Positions 38,328-49,197 of a DNA stretch of 64,000 nucleotides are shown piece by piece. The stretch lies in the NCBI GenBank assembly GCA_023101885.1, contig JALPQD010000125.1:3434973-3498972 (forward strand), given 5' to 3'. A model generated the notes under the pieces. The model saw only the letters and a list, made by a program, of their open reading frames with translations. It searched no databases and had not been told where the DNA came from. Source of the stretch: Typhlomys cinereus (lineage: Eukaryota; Chordata; Mammalia; Rodentia; Platacanthomyidae). The translations under genes and the position numbers were made by a program. Position 1 is the stretch's first letter; the number at the start of each line of letters is the position of its first letter.

Positions 38328-38510
38328 TCTTCTTTTTAAATTATTTTATTTTTCTAGTTTTACAAGCATATTTAGTACTTATCCCTGCTTCCTTCCACCC
38401 CCCTTCCCATCTATCTCTCTCCTTTCTCTTCGTTAATGTATTCCACTCCCTCCCACTTTCCTGCGTGTTTGCTTCTATGGACCCCAGGGTTCAAACTTCC
38501 TTCCTGTCAT
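38328..38510 (-). mobile_element. L1 3' end (minus), older subfamily, short
   Basis: Same terminal block as 37963-38275 (GGGTCCATAGAAGCA reading minus, purine-rich tract, GCTTGTAAAACTAGAAAAAT end). It is the third minus-strand L1 end in 850 bp. Confidence 0.75.
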
Positions 38511-38940
38511 AGTTACTCACAGGTGTCAACTAGATGGTTGAGTGTTTGAGTTCTGGGCACATTTATGGAGAATTAGTGGTTGGGTTAAGTCCAGAACAAA
38601 CCTTCAGGAGATTGCCTAGCTGATGGGGAAGACGCAGCCTATGGTGGGTGGGACTAGGGCCTAAACAGGTGAATAAAATACTGAGAGCTGGTTGAGGAAG
38701 TCGGCATCCTTCTGTACACTTGGCCAGACATGCTGGTCTCACAAATAAGGGTTGTCCATTTCTCAACCGTTATATGGTGATGGTGTGGCCAGTTCCCTCA
38801 GCCCTGGTGTTGGTGCATGCTCTCCTGTCAAGCTGGACTGAGAACTGTAACTGGACAGGTGTAAGGAAATAAACCCTTTGTTTAAGGGTAAGCCATTTGA
38901 TGGTCATTTATCAGCAACCATACAGGCGAACTGCAACACC
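38507..38940 (+). repeat. Unassigned dispersed repeat, copy 1
   Basis: About 430 bp matching 62498-62890 throughout. Shared blocks are TTTGAGYTCTGGGCACATTT, GGTGGGTGGGAYTAGG, CTTGGCCAGACATGCTGGTC, ATGGTGTGGCC, GGTGTTGGTRCRTGCT, AAATAAACCC and TCAGCAACCATRCAGG. It contains AATAAA near its right end. I cannot name the family from sequence alone; a non-autonomous LTR or DNA element is possible. Confidence 0.8.
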
Positions 38941-40370
38941 AGAGTATACAGTGAGATCCTACTCAAAAATAAAACAAGACAGCAACAATAACAAATTGAA
39001 AATCGTGTAGAACAAACACAGTAGCAACAAACCCTGAACGTAGATAGTAAGAGGTTACTAAGGAAAAACAAGATGACTGGGAGGGAGTAGAGAGAGGAGA
39101 GAGTAGTAAGTAGGGGTAATTGGGAAATGGATAGACTCAAAACACAACATGGACATGTGGGAAATGTCACTGTGAATAGTCATATGTGCAGTGAATACAC
39201 ATCGATGATCGTCATAATAAAAGGGTGGCAAAAAGAAAGAAAACATTAACCAAAATAGCAAAAGCTTGTTCAGTTCATGCAGTAGACATTTGTTTCTGTT
39301 TTTCTTCAGAAACCAATTATGTCACTGTCATTCCTATAGCATTGTATATTTTCACCATCGATATGAACCCCTGAATTGGCATGTAGCACTGAAGGTAACA
39401 CTCTCTGTTTCATGTAGGTAGCCCATCAGCATGCCATCTTCCCACATCTTGAGCTTTGTGACCATTTCATCTCTGTAACACACTCATGGGCATGTATGTG
39501 GGTCTAAGTATTTATTGCTTTTTGAAGTACATTTAACACATATTTTTATGTTTCTTATAAAAGCTATCATAATGAATTAGCATTAAAATTATACATATGC
39601 TATCCTGTTTAATATACCTATATACTTGGTCATATTTTCAAAGCAAAGTTAATAGCCCAAATTTTTATCATTTCATTTATTATATAATCTTATGTCACAG
39701 AATTTATAATTGTGTATATACATGTATAAATACATATTAAAATAATTTAGGTCTATAAATTAGTAAGGAAAATGTTGTATTTTATAAGAGACTGGACTGG
39801 CTGCTTGCATGTATTTCTTAAAAAGTATGGATTAGGTAACACCGCCATTCACATGAGTCAAATCTTAGCTGAAGCATGAAGGCCCCTATTTGAAGATTTT
39901 AGTCACCCTATCAGTTTGTATGGCACTAGCAGAAAACTGTACTGGGAATCCTTGCATATCCAAAGAGCTATTCATTAACTGACATAATTGAAAGTTCAGA
40001 CCAAGTCCAAAGTTACTCTCTAAGTCTTGCATGTCAAACCTGTGGCTCTTTGAAAACCATGAAGAATGCCAAGGTCTTCAGTCATGAGACCAGAGTATCT
40101 GCTAAGTGGCAGGTCTGAAGTAGCTTCTGGAGAAGCGGGTGCTCCGGCTTTCCCTTGTAAGCACACATTTCCAGGCTTGCCGCAATGAATCATCCTCATC
40201 CCGTCGCTCATCTAATCCTGGATTCAGAGGGTCTGGGCTCTCACAGCCATCTCTAGTCAAGTCTCACTGATGACACCTTTGCTCTAAGAAGGTGCTGGCA
40301 ATGAATTAATTAATAAGAATATATGCGTGTTCTCAGTTCCTTGAAGTATAAGTAGTAGGTCTTTTAGTAT
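38941..40370. other. AT-rich spacer, no gene seen
   Basis: No coding region recognised. A purine-rich, A-tailed stretch at 39057-39235 could be an old retroposon end, but I cannot support a family. Confidence 0.45.
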
Positions 40371-40374
40371 CATT

Positions 40375-40495
40375 TTCCTGGGGACTGCTTTCATAGCCTG
40401 GTCTCTCCTTCCAACATGTGGGCTCCAGGACTCAAAGTCAGGTCACCAGGCTTGCACTCAGGTGACTTTACCCATTGAGCCATTTTTCCAGATCT
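40375..40495 (-). mobile_element. tRNA-derived SINE fragment (B2/B4-like)
   Basis: Reading minus: GGAAAAATGGCTCAATGGGT, then GCAAGCCTGGTGACCTGA and AGCCCACATGTTGGAAGGAG, the standard order of an old rodent tRNA-derived SINE. The tail is lost. Confidence 0.65.
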
Positions 40496-40787
40496 CCCTC
40501 TTCTTCTGACACATGAGATTTCTGTCATTAAAAAAATAAATGTGCTCTACTCTTATTTTCAAATGTACCACATTTTTTTCCTGACCTCTCCTTTTCCTTT
40601 CAACAGCTACAAGTCCATTTAATAGCCTCACTTTATGGGGAAATGGTATCCTATATATTTACATGAGATGAATGCACTATGTACTCCAAAGTCTCAGATA
40701 TCACATGATACTGATTCACTGGGATCGGCAGGAGCAGCAGCCAGGAACCGTGGATTCATTAGTCCTCAGTGTTTGCAGAGTTTATAG

Positions 40788-41741
40788 TCACCTCCTCCCC
40801 ACAAAAAAGCCAATTATTCTCAGGCGGATTTGTTTGGTGTTAATGCCATAGACCAGGGGGTTGAGAACAGGGGGTACAAGGAGGTAGAGGTTGGCAAGTA
40901 TGATGTGCACCTGGGGAGGCACTCGGTGGCCAAAGCGGTGGGTGAAGAAGGAAAAAAAAGCAGGGATGTAGAAGACAAGGATCACACAGATGTGGGCGCC
41001 GCAAGTACTAAATGCTCGGAACTGGGCGTCCTTTGAGGGCAGTCGCAGCACAGCCTGCAGAATGAGGGCGTACGAGGTGGCGATGAGGACCACGTCCATG
41101 CCCGTCACCGAAAGCGCTACGGTGAGCCCGTAAATGGTATTCGGCTTAATGCTGGCACACGCCAGCTTGGCTATGCCCATGTGCTCACAGTAGGTGTGAG
41201 GGATGATGTGACGTCCGCAGAAGGGCAAGCGTTCGATGAGGATGACGAAGGGAAACACGAAGAGGAGACCCCGAGTCACGCACGCCAGGCCGATCTTCCC
41301 GATCACCACGGCGTTGAGGATGGACGTGTAATGCAGCGGCCGGCAGATAGCCACGTAGCGGTCGAAAGCCATGGCCAGGAGCACCGCGGACTCTGTGGCA
41401 AAGACGGCGTGAACGAAGAACATCTGGGTCAGGCAGCCGTGGTAGGAAATAGCGTGGGACCGGAGCCAGAAGATCGCCAGCATTTTAGGCAACGTGGTTG
41501 AACACAGTACCAGGTCGGTGATGGAGAGCAGCACCAGGAAGAGGTACATCGGTTCGTGCAGAGTTCGGTCTGTGATGATGACGTAGAGGATGGTACCATT
41601 GCCCACCAGAGCCAGGAGGTACATGGAGCAGAAAGGAATGGCGATCCAAACGTGCTGGTCTTGCATCCCGGGGATTCCAAGCAGAATGAACGTGGAAGGG
41701 TGAAAGGCGGTGACGTTGGGCACGGAGGCAGAGAGCGTCAT
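40788..41741 (-). CDS. Class I odorant receptor, OR52-like, intact, CpG-rich
   Basis: 317-residue seven-transmembrane receptor. Motifs: NVT glycosylation site at 9-11, GIPGMQ at 22-27, GN at 48-49, PMY at 64-66, Cys103, MAFDRYVAIC at 124-133, loop-2 cysteines 175, 185 and 195, PHTYCEHMGIAKLAC at 181-195, SY at 223-224, RAFSTCGAH at 242-250, NPLVYG at 294-299. The frame extends 15 codons upstream to 41786. I prefer the Met at 41741, because a strong splice acceptor (TCTCACCACTTTCAG, minus strand, AG at 41757-41758) lies 15 bp before it, which makes the extra codons intronic. This start also gives family-typical length. CpG density at about 41040-41420 is far higher than in the other receptors here. 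Confidence 0.93.
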   Translation of the reverse strand: MTLSASVPNVTAFHPSTFILLGIPGMQDQHVWIAIPFCSMYLLALVGNGTILYVIITDRTLHEPMYLFLVLLSITDLVLCSTTLPKMLAIFWLRSHAISYHGCLTQMFFVHAVFATESAVLLAMAFDRYVAICRPLHYTSILNAVVIGKIGLACVTRGLLFVFPFVILIERLPFCGRHIIPHTYCEHMGIAKLACASIKPNTIYGLTVALSVTGMDVVLIATSYALILQAVLRLPSKDAQFRAFSTCGAHICVILVFYIPAFFSFFTHRFGHRVPPQVHIILANLYLLVPPVLNPLVYGINTKQIRLRIIGFFVGRR

Positions 41742-41756
41742 GACGCAGGGCACGTC

Positions 41757-41780
41757 CTGAAAGTGGTGAGAAAACGAGAT
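41757..41780 (-). promoter_or_regulatory. Probable 3' splice site before the receptor start codon
   Basis: Reading minus: a pyrimidine-rich stretch ending CACTTTCAG, then 15 bp to the ATG at 41741. Odorant receptor transcripts usually have a 5' non-coding exon spliced just before a single coding exon, so this is the likely acceptor. Confidence 0.6.
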
Positions 41781-41786
41781 CGTCAT

Positions 41787-42602
41787 CCTGAACGCTGTTT
41801 CTGCCTCCTGAACAGCCGTTCGATTTCTAGCCTTTTGTATGCACCAGGTCTGCTCAAATCAATCTCTCCTTTACTTCTTGTGTAGGCTATTAAGATCGCT
41901 TCTATAGCTGAGAGTGTTTAACCTCACTTCTAGCATTCTGACTTCCCATGCAATTACTGTACTGCTGCCCAAATATTCCAGCACGAACACAATCAGCTTT
42001 GATATAGATGTAGCTTTTCTCGCCGTAAGGTCATGTGGTATATTTTTGCATTTAACTTTGCTGGCCTGTCCTCTCCCATTTTGTATCACTTCCTGGGTCT
42101 GGATGATGCGCTTGGGCAGACTACCTCACTGTCTGGATGGCAGTTGGTTTTGGCTGTAGGAAACACCAACCCCCTGTCCAGGTATAAGAATGAGGTCAAT
42201 TGTTTATTTCTCCTACTCTCTTGGAAAAGGTTTGCTGAAAGCTTTCTGTATCACTAGCTAAAGGGGTCTTCGGGGGCTCTGGTCTACTTTGATATCCTTA
42301 TCTTCTTGTCCCTTTAGGGCAAGGACTGTGATAGTGCCTGCTGCACTCATGTAGGATCTTCACAAGCGACTGAGATTTCCTTACACTTATTCACCACTTT
42401 GCGAGTGGTTTCTGATTCACATTGTTACCTAAAGCAAAGAACATGTAAATCTCTACCTCTGAGACCCTAATGGAGGCCACACAAAGCTCTTCTGAAGATT
42501 GCTGTTGCCTATGTATCTCCATATTTAACCTAACACTTCAGCATGTACGTCACATTTCTGTTAAGTCAAGTACTGTGAAGTGTCGAGGTATGCGTCTGAA
42601 AT
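41787..42602. other. Spacer upstream of receptor; no other gene seen
   Basis: Would hold the receptor's intron and perhaps its 5' exon. I cannot place a donor site or transcription start. No repeat recognised. Confidence 0.4.
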
Positions 42603-43218
42603 CAATGCGCCTTCTCTTTTTTTTAATTTTTTAACAAACTCTTTCTTTTTTATTATTATTATTATTTATTCAACTGTGTGTATATGCGTGTATATGTGCG
42701 TGCACGTGTGTGTGTGTGTGTCTGTGTATGTGTAGAACCACGGACGAATTCGCGAACCACCATGGATGCCTCCACCTCCTTCTGCCCCGGGATTCACAGG
42801 CTCCGCCCTACCAGGACCAGAAACGCAGGCCGCCCCCGCTTCTGCCTGGCATCTATACGTGGGATCTGGGATCCGAACTCAGGACCTTCTGCCTGCAAGG
42901 CGGAGGCTTAACCCCTGAGCCACCTCTCCAGCCTTTTTTAATTTTTTTTATTTATTTAATTGTGTGTGTGTGCGTATGTATGTGTGCGGGTGTCTGTGTG
43001 TGTAGAACCACGGACGAATTCCGGGAACCACCATGGACGCCTCCACTTCCTCCGCCCCGGGATTCACAGGCTCTGCCCTACCAGGACCAGAAACGCAGGC
43101 CGCCCCCGCTTCTGCCTGGCGTCTATACGTGGGATCTGGGATCCGAACTCAGGACCTTCCGCCTGCAAGGCAGAAGCTTAACCCCTGAGCCACCTCTCCA
43201 GCCCCAATGCGCCTTCTC
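42603..43218 (-). mobile_element. Head-to-tail SINE dimer in one target duplication
   Basis: Two complete young SINEs in the same (minus) orientation: unit 1 about 43204 down to 42934 and unit 2 about 42933 down to 42617. Each has the GGCTGGAGAGGTGGCTCAGG head, the GAGTTCGGATCCCAGATCCC B-box region and a CA/A-rich tail. The exact 14-mer CAATGCGCCTTCTC lies only at the outside (42603-42616 and 43205-43218). No distinct inner duplication is visible; the joint is an A-rich tail. Confidence 0.88.
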
Positions 43219-44360
43219 ATTTGAGATTTTTCTCTTTTTCTCACAGAAGGGCTATTCCCCTTCATGTCCCTAACCAGCTGTGGACACTGGAAAATTAGGT
43301 GAACACATTCTCCTCTCTGAAACCTTCTACAACCCTATTCCACTTAGGAAGAGAATAACACATCTTCCATGTATATTTCTTTGGAAATATAAAATTAAAA
43401 AATTAATAATTTTGTGTACAGATTTCCCCCTGAGACATTTTAAAATGTCAGAGTCTTATATTTCTCTTCCTATCCAGCATCTGTACCTTTATATTAGGTG
43501 AGCAATGATTTTCAATGATGAATAAGTAAAAATTTAAACTCTTTACTTAAATCTTTGTGGGGGATAAGTGTACATGTGTGTGCAGGCATGTGTATAAGGG
43601 TGCACTTCAGTATGTGTGCCTGTGGAGGCCCAAGGTACCAGTTAAAAACTTTTCCAGTTAAATTTTTAACAGACTTGAATATTGTGGAAAAGTGAGAATT
43701 TCTCTTTGGAACACTCCATAGGAATCAGTTAAGACCTCCTCTTGCTACCATAGTCTCTTACTTTATAAATTCCAATAAGTCCTTCTTGTTTCTTCTTTAG
43801 TCTATAGCATGACTAATATTAACAGATGACTAATTTTCAATTTCATCTGTTTGAATCTACATGGTGCATTTTTGTTTGCTTCCCTGCTTCAAGGTCTGCA
43901 GAGGTTTGCCTACAGAGCATCTCTGCCTCATTCCGCTTTGTGAGTTTCAAGTGTGTGTCAGAGCCATTAAGTCTAGAAGCTGCACAGTTGAGTGTTTCAG
44001 CATCGCTCCAAGAACATGAAGCCTGTCATGAGAAGGGAAGAAGAAAGCTAGAGGCTGGGATCTTACAGGCGATTTATAGCAGATTACTCAGTGTCTTTGT
44101 TCTGTTGTAAGGAATTATGCCCATAGGAAAATAAAAGGAGTCTGAAGCCTTATTGCTTTGGGAGAGCCTAGCAGGAGAAGGCAGAATCATTTCATTCCTA
44201 CCTTGTCACCATGCAGTCTTGATAGCCAGGGTTCTGGTTTCTTAAAGGTATCTAAACATCACATCCTCCCTGCAAGAATTTTAGAATGTGGAAGAACCAA
44301 TATTAGAACCTAATAGTAACTGTAATGAACCTGCCAGAACCTTGCATTATTAAGGACAAC
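43219..44360. other. Spacer, no gene seen
   Basis: TG-rich sequence with TGTGCCTGTGGAGGCCCAAGG at about 43575-43640 may be a SINE tail fragment. The 43826-44110 open frame has no recognised family. Confidence 0.45.
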
Positions 44361-44640
44361 AATCAGAGCTGAGGACGCACTCAGTTGACAGAATGCTCAC
44401 CCAACACGCATCAAGTCTGAGATAATCCCCAGAACCACACAAAACCAACTGCACCTCAGAGGGTGCATCCCAGAGAATGAGAAATTCAAGACCATTCTCA
44501 TCTACATAGAGAGTGTGAAGCCAGTCTGGGTGATGAGAGAGAGAAACAGAGAGAAAGAGAAAGTAAGGGAGGAAGGAAAGAAGGAAGGTAGAAAGGAAGA
44601 GGAATGGAGGGAGAGAGGAAGAAAGAAGGAAATACAAAGA
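44361..44640 (+). mobile_element. SINE relic (B1/tRNA-like) with purine microsatellite tail
   Basis: GCTGAGGACGCACTCAGTTG resembles a tRNA-type head. GAAATTCAAGACCATTCTC then GAAGCCAGTCTGGGTGATGAGAG resembles a 7SL/B1 body, followed by a GAGAGA/GGAAGGAAAG tract (44537-44640) at the tail position. Strongly diverged. Confidence 0.5.
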
Positions 44641-47600
44641 GCAATTAATGCATTGTGAGTGTTTTTGCTTTATTAATTTCAATCTACATTTATTTTCTAC
44701 TACTGAAAGTGTATTTATACCAAGTCACTGTAAAGTGCTTAAGTAATAATATTATAAGTTCTGATGGATGAATGGAAGAATTTGATATATATTTTAATAT
44801 ACATCAGTTATAACTTCAGTTATAACTTCACATTAAGTGATTTTAAGTATGCCAATGTCCATCTGGAGTTTTAAAAAAGTATAATTTTAGGAGACAGTTT
44901 CTTGTGCATCCCAAGATGGCTTCAAACTTACTATGCACCTGAGGGTGACTTTGAACTTCTCATCCTGTTTCCACTTTCCAAGGATTATGGCTGGCCCTAG
45001 GTCTAAATGTTTTGGGAATCTCTCCTGGAAAAAGCTGAGAATTTTAGACAATAAATAAGTCATTACAAATAAGCTTGTTATCTATTTTGGAAATAGATAA
45101 CATAAGCATTTTTGATTGAGTAGCTATATGACACTTAATTCCTCTGCAATATCTTGAAAAAGTCTCTGGTAGCTGAAAACAATTCTGGTGACAGTCAACA
45201 TATGACTTTTCAAGGCAGGATTCTCAACATCAGAATGCCCACGTCTGAGAGTGTTCCAATGTTCATGGAGCTAATGTCTACAGCCATAATGCACAATACA
45301 CATTATTATTTAATGTCTTAGATATCTGATTTTATAAGCATTTTCCTTAGATTGTTCTTTTATTTATTCATTAAGACATTTTTACTGACCATCTCATCAG
45401 TTTTTCTTTTAGGTATTTCATGCACATGGAAGCGCAAGATCAGGCAAGTTTGTGATGTAGTAAGAACACGATAAATCAAGCAGCCTCTGTCATACAGTGT
45501 AAAATGCTGTGTTGGGATCTACTGTGAAGATTGTCATATGAGCCGGTTTCTACTCACAGAAGTTTTCCTGGAAGAAATATTTAGTCTCCAAATCTGGGTC
45601 TTCCGCAAATGCTCCAAACATGTTTTGCATACCTTGGCTTCCAGTATTACACCCTCCTCCAGCTCTCTTCTGGGGGCCCCAGTCTGAAGCATGAGAGATC
45701 AGGACTTAGATTTAGACTCTCCTGGTTCACAATAGGTCTCTTTGCAGCTACTTGCTAAGTAGGTTAACTGAAGCACTTTGTGTATTCCCCTCCTGTTCCC
45801 TGTTTCTGACTATGAAATACAGAAAATTATATTATTAAGAATGACATGTAAATCCTACCATAGCCTCCATAACTCAATACATTAATTAAGTTAATTAAAA
45901 TGTTCACTGCTAAGTTTCATGATTTGAAAACTACTGATTCCATTCTTTAAAAAAAAGGGGCGGGGACTTCATCTGAAAAAATTCAAATTAAAAGACACAT
46001 AAGCTTTTCCTGAGTCTGTAATCCAAGTGTGAGGGGACTGTGATTTTCTCCTTTCAAGAATCAAAGCTTGATTTCAAAGGTATCCAAGACTCATACTCAA
46101 TTAGCTGGGCTAGATGACAGGATAACGTGAGATGATCACCCCATACTAATCCTGACCTCGCCAAACTGCCAATGTCATTGAATCCCCTCAATGAACCAAT
46201 GTGACATTGGGGTTCCTTTAGTGCAAAAGAAGCAAGTGTGTTTTAGGCTTCATCTCAGAGGAAAGCTGAAGGGGAGGGTTATATTGCATGGAAAGAAGGA
46301 GTTCCTATGAGGGTATTTTATTAAGCAGTCAATTTTGACCAGGAAAATATTGCAGTGGTGTCTTGTGATTTGATGAATTAAATAAGATTTAAAAGATACC
46401 TGCTGTGTTCAGACGGTTTACAGACAGCCTAGATTTGCTGGGGATACTATGTGGGTCCTGGGAACTCAGGAACAATGTTGCACACTAGTAAATATAAAAA
46501 GCATTGTTCATCCCAAACTAGTTGGACATTAGTATGCGCAAGCTAAGGGCGTATGACCTCCACTGCAGCAAGCACTTCACTAGCTATAAGTTCCTGATCA
46601 TATCATGTTATGTATCTTAAATATAAACAGTGAATTCTCTCTTTTTTTTTTTTTTGGAAAAAATAGAGATCTGACTTCGTTGTTTTAAGACAGACTTCCC
46701 TGAAGATGCATCTGATTTGTCTTGAGCCCACAACAAAACATTTAAAGACTGAAACTTCAAACTGTAACAGGAAGGCACAAAACAAGGAGAGCTTGCTTAT
46801 GATGAGTGGTGTCATATTCTTAGGTTGCCCAAATATCTGAGGGGCCCAAGGAATCTAGTTTCCATAATAGAGTCAGAGGCAGTCTGCAATCATCTCTACG
46901 ATAGCAAGCATCATTAATATCTCTGTATGATTGGCATCTCTCCTTACCTTCCCTGACTCTCCTCATGACTTTACAGCACTATTCTTAACCTTATTGTTAA
47001 TCAACTGTATCCATTGAATACTCACTCTAGTCTTAGTAGTGGTCAGCAGAAGACTTGACCCAGGACAAACAGTGCAGTTGCTTGGATTTAAGGTCTCGTT
47101 CCATTTATCTGTAGCTTGTGACGGTGGTTGGTCCAGAGAGGCGATGGCTGGCTCAGAGCACTAATGATCCTGGATGCTATAAATAGAGGTGGACTTTCAG
47201 ATATTATCTCAGGGGAGGCGCACCACTCATGACAGGATTTACTTTTAAATCTAGACTTTTTTTTCAAATACAAGAGAAGGGATCACCATGACCTTACATT
47301 AGAAGAATAATAGACTTGAGGACTTTAGATTTAAAAAAAAAAAAACACTAATAAAATTGTGTCAGACTGTTGGAGAAAGCAATTCAGAAATAAAGGGCAA
47401 AATAATGCAGAAATTAAAGGTAGAATTGGAATTTGCAGTTTTCCTTTTTTTTTTTTTTTTGGCCTGATATAGCATCATGTGTTTAACTATTTTAAGAAAA
47501 AAAAAATACCAAGTTGACCTTGAGGTTGATTCTTTGGATTGACATTTGGAGTTCTTTTAATATTTCAATTTCCATTTAATATTTGGTGTGTTTTCCAGGG

Positions 47601-48010
47601 TAATTCCTCTTCTTACCTTATAAATCTAATTATACCAGGAAGTCGCCCACTTGAAGTTAATGCTTCTGATGGTTCAGTTTGACATTGTACACTTTTTCAA
47701 AATTCTACTATAGAAATTATGGATTAACAGTTGTTGGTTTAATCATTATCCATAATGACAGTAATATAAAGCTATGAACTTAAATGAAATCAAAAGGAAA
47801 TGCATGTCTGCATTAATAATTTTATAAATATTGAAACCTTATTATTTCAAATTATTTAAAATAAGAGGACATTTTACCAAAAAAATGTATAGGAAATAAA
47901 ATTCCCAAATCACAAGTAGAAATGCAACATCACAGAGTATCTTATAAAATACAAACATGAAAATAAATTTTGTGACTTTTTATTTCTTAATATTCTAATT
48001 TCGTTTTTAT
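44641..48010. other. Spacer, no gene seen
   Basis: AT-rich, with T-runs at 46642-46657 and 47446-47460 and a short perfect hairpin at 45077-45101. No open frame above 75 codons and no recognisable repeat family. Confidence 0.5.
45077..45101. repeat. Perfect 11-bp hairpin, 3-base loop
   Basis: GTTATCTATTT (45077-45087), loop TGG, AAATAGATAAC (45091-45101). AT-rich; function unknown. Confidence 0.7.
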
Positions 48011-48160
48011 GTTTTTAATTTTTCCTAGTTGTATAAGCTCAATGAGTAGGTATCCTCACCACTCTTATTCTCTCCTCCCCTCTTCCCTCCTTCCTCCCCC
48101 TTTTCTTCTTTCCCTTCCTTCTGTTTTGTTTCTTTCTTTTTTTTTTTTTTTTTTTTTGGC
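48011..48160 (-). mobile_element. L1 3' terminal fragment (minus) with T-run
   Basis: Reading minus: a GGAGGAGGAAGGAGG-type purine tract, then CTCATTGAGCTTATACAACTAGG and an A-rich end, matching the last 120 bp of the L1 3' ends here. A T-run at about 48138-48158 separates it from unassigned sequence. Confidence 0.6.
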
Positions 48161-48469
48161 CCCACTCCATCCAAAAACCCAACCAAATCCTCAGTTCCTA
48201 GCTATTAGGCTCACGCCATCACACAAACTTTCCAACATAGTAAGTAGAACTCATTATCCAACGATGGGCAATATCACTCCTACCAAACTCTTGGCCATCT
48301 CTATGGCTATCACCCCAACATACCCAAACCTACCTCTGAATCCCACACCAAAGACTAGACTCTAATGTTTATATGAGGAAGAAGAATCAGTGAAAGAGAC
48401 ATGTAACCAGTAGTTACAAGGTAAAAACGGAACCATTAAAAGAGAAGAGGATATAAAAGGAGGCTGTGG

Positions 48470-48770
48470 ACCTGGAAGGATGACTGGGTTGGCAATGTGC
48501 TTGTTATACAAGCATAAAGACTTGAGTTTGGATCCATAGCACTTACATATAGCATGTAAAGGCTAGTGCAGTGGTGCATGCTTATAATCTCAGCATTAGG
48601 GGAAGCAAGGGAATTCTCTGGAGCTCAGTAACCAGCCAGTGAACCTGAGTTCCAGATTTAGCAAGAGATTCTGCCTCAAAAACTAAGGTGAAGAGTGACT
48701 GAGGAAAACACCCAGCACTGACTTCTGTTCTCCCCTTAAACATGAAAATATACCTGCATGCATATGCACA
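48470..48770 (+). mobile_element. Composite SINE relic (tRNA head plus B1-like body)
   Basis: GACTTGAGTTTGGATCC (B-box-like) lies in the first part. GTGCAGTGGTGCATGCTTATAATCTCAGCATTAGG follows, the classic 7SL/B1 opening, then GCAAGAGATTCTGCCTCAAAAAC. Rodent genomes contain such tRNA-B1 composites. Old copy. Confidence 0.6.
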
Positions 48771-48949
48771 CATGTGCAAACTCATACATGCCACCACCAC
48801 TACTGCCACCACACAAAAAAGGAATGGTACAGAACAATATAGAAAAGCCATGATTAATTGATAAGCGAGATACTAAGGCAGTGCTTAATACCTCCATAGA
48901 GACAACTCAGTGAGACTCTCATAGCATATAGCCAGAAACCATCCACTCA

Positions 48950-49197
48950 ACTGGAGATGTGCTCAGGGTTAAGCCTCTGCTTGCAGCCCTGACACTATAG
49001 ACCAGGGCAAGTGGGGCAGCCGCGTTTCGGTCTGGTAGGGCGGAGCCAGTGAATCCCGGGCAGAGAAAACAAGGAGGAGGTGGAGGCATCCATGGTGGTT
49101 CCCGAATTCGTCCGTGGTTCTACACAAACACATACACACACACACATACATACATATGCACACGTGCACACATCCACAATTGAATAAATAAAAAAAA
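48950..49197 (+). mobile_element. tRNA-derived SINE, young family, with small deletions
   Basis: ATGTGCTCAGGGTTAAGCC head, GGTAGGGCGGAGCC, GAGGTGGAGGCATCCATGG, CCGAATTCGTCCGTGGTTC, CA-rich tail and AATTGAATAAATAAAA. It has lost several short blocks relative to 8022-8297, including most of the B-box region, so it is unlikely to be transcribed on its own. Confidence 0.85.

Noticed and set aside
42710..43273. 187-codon forward frame with a duplicated Pro/Arg-rich block
   Set aside because: It is the antisense translation of the tandem SINE dimer; the protein repeat mirrors the two SINE units.
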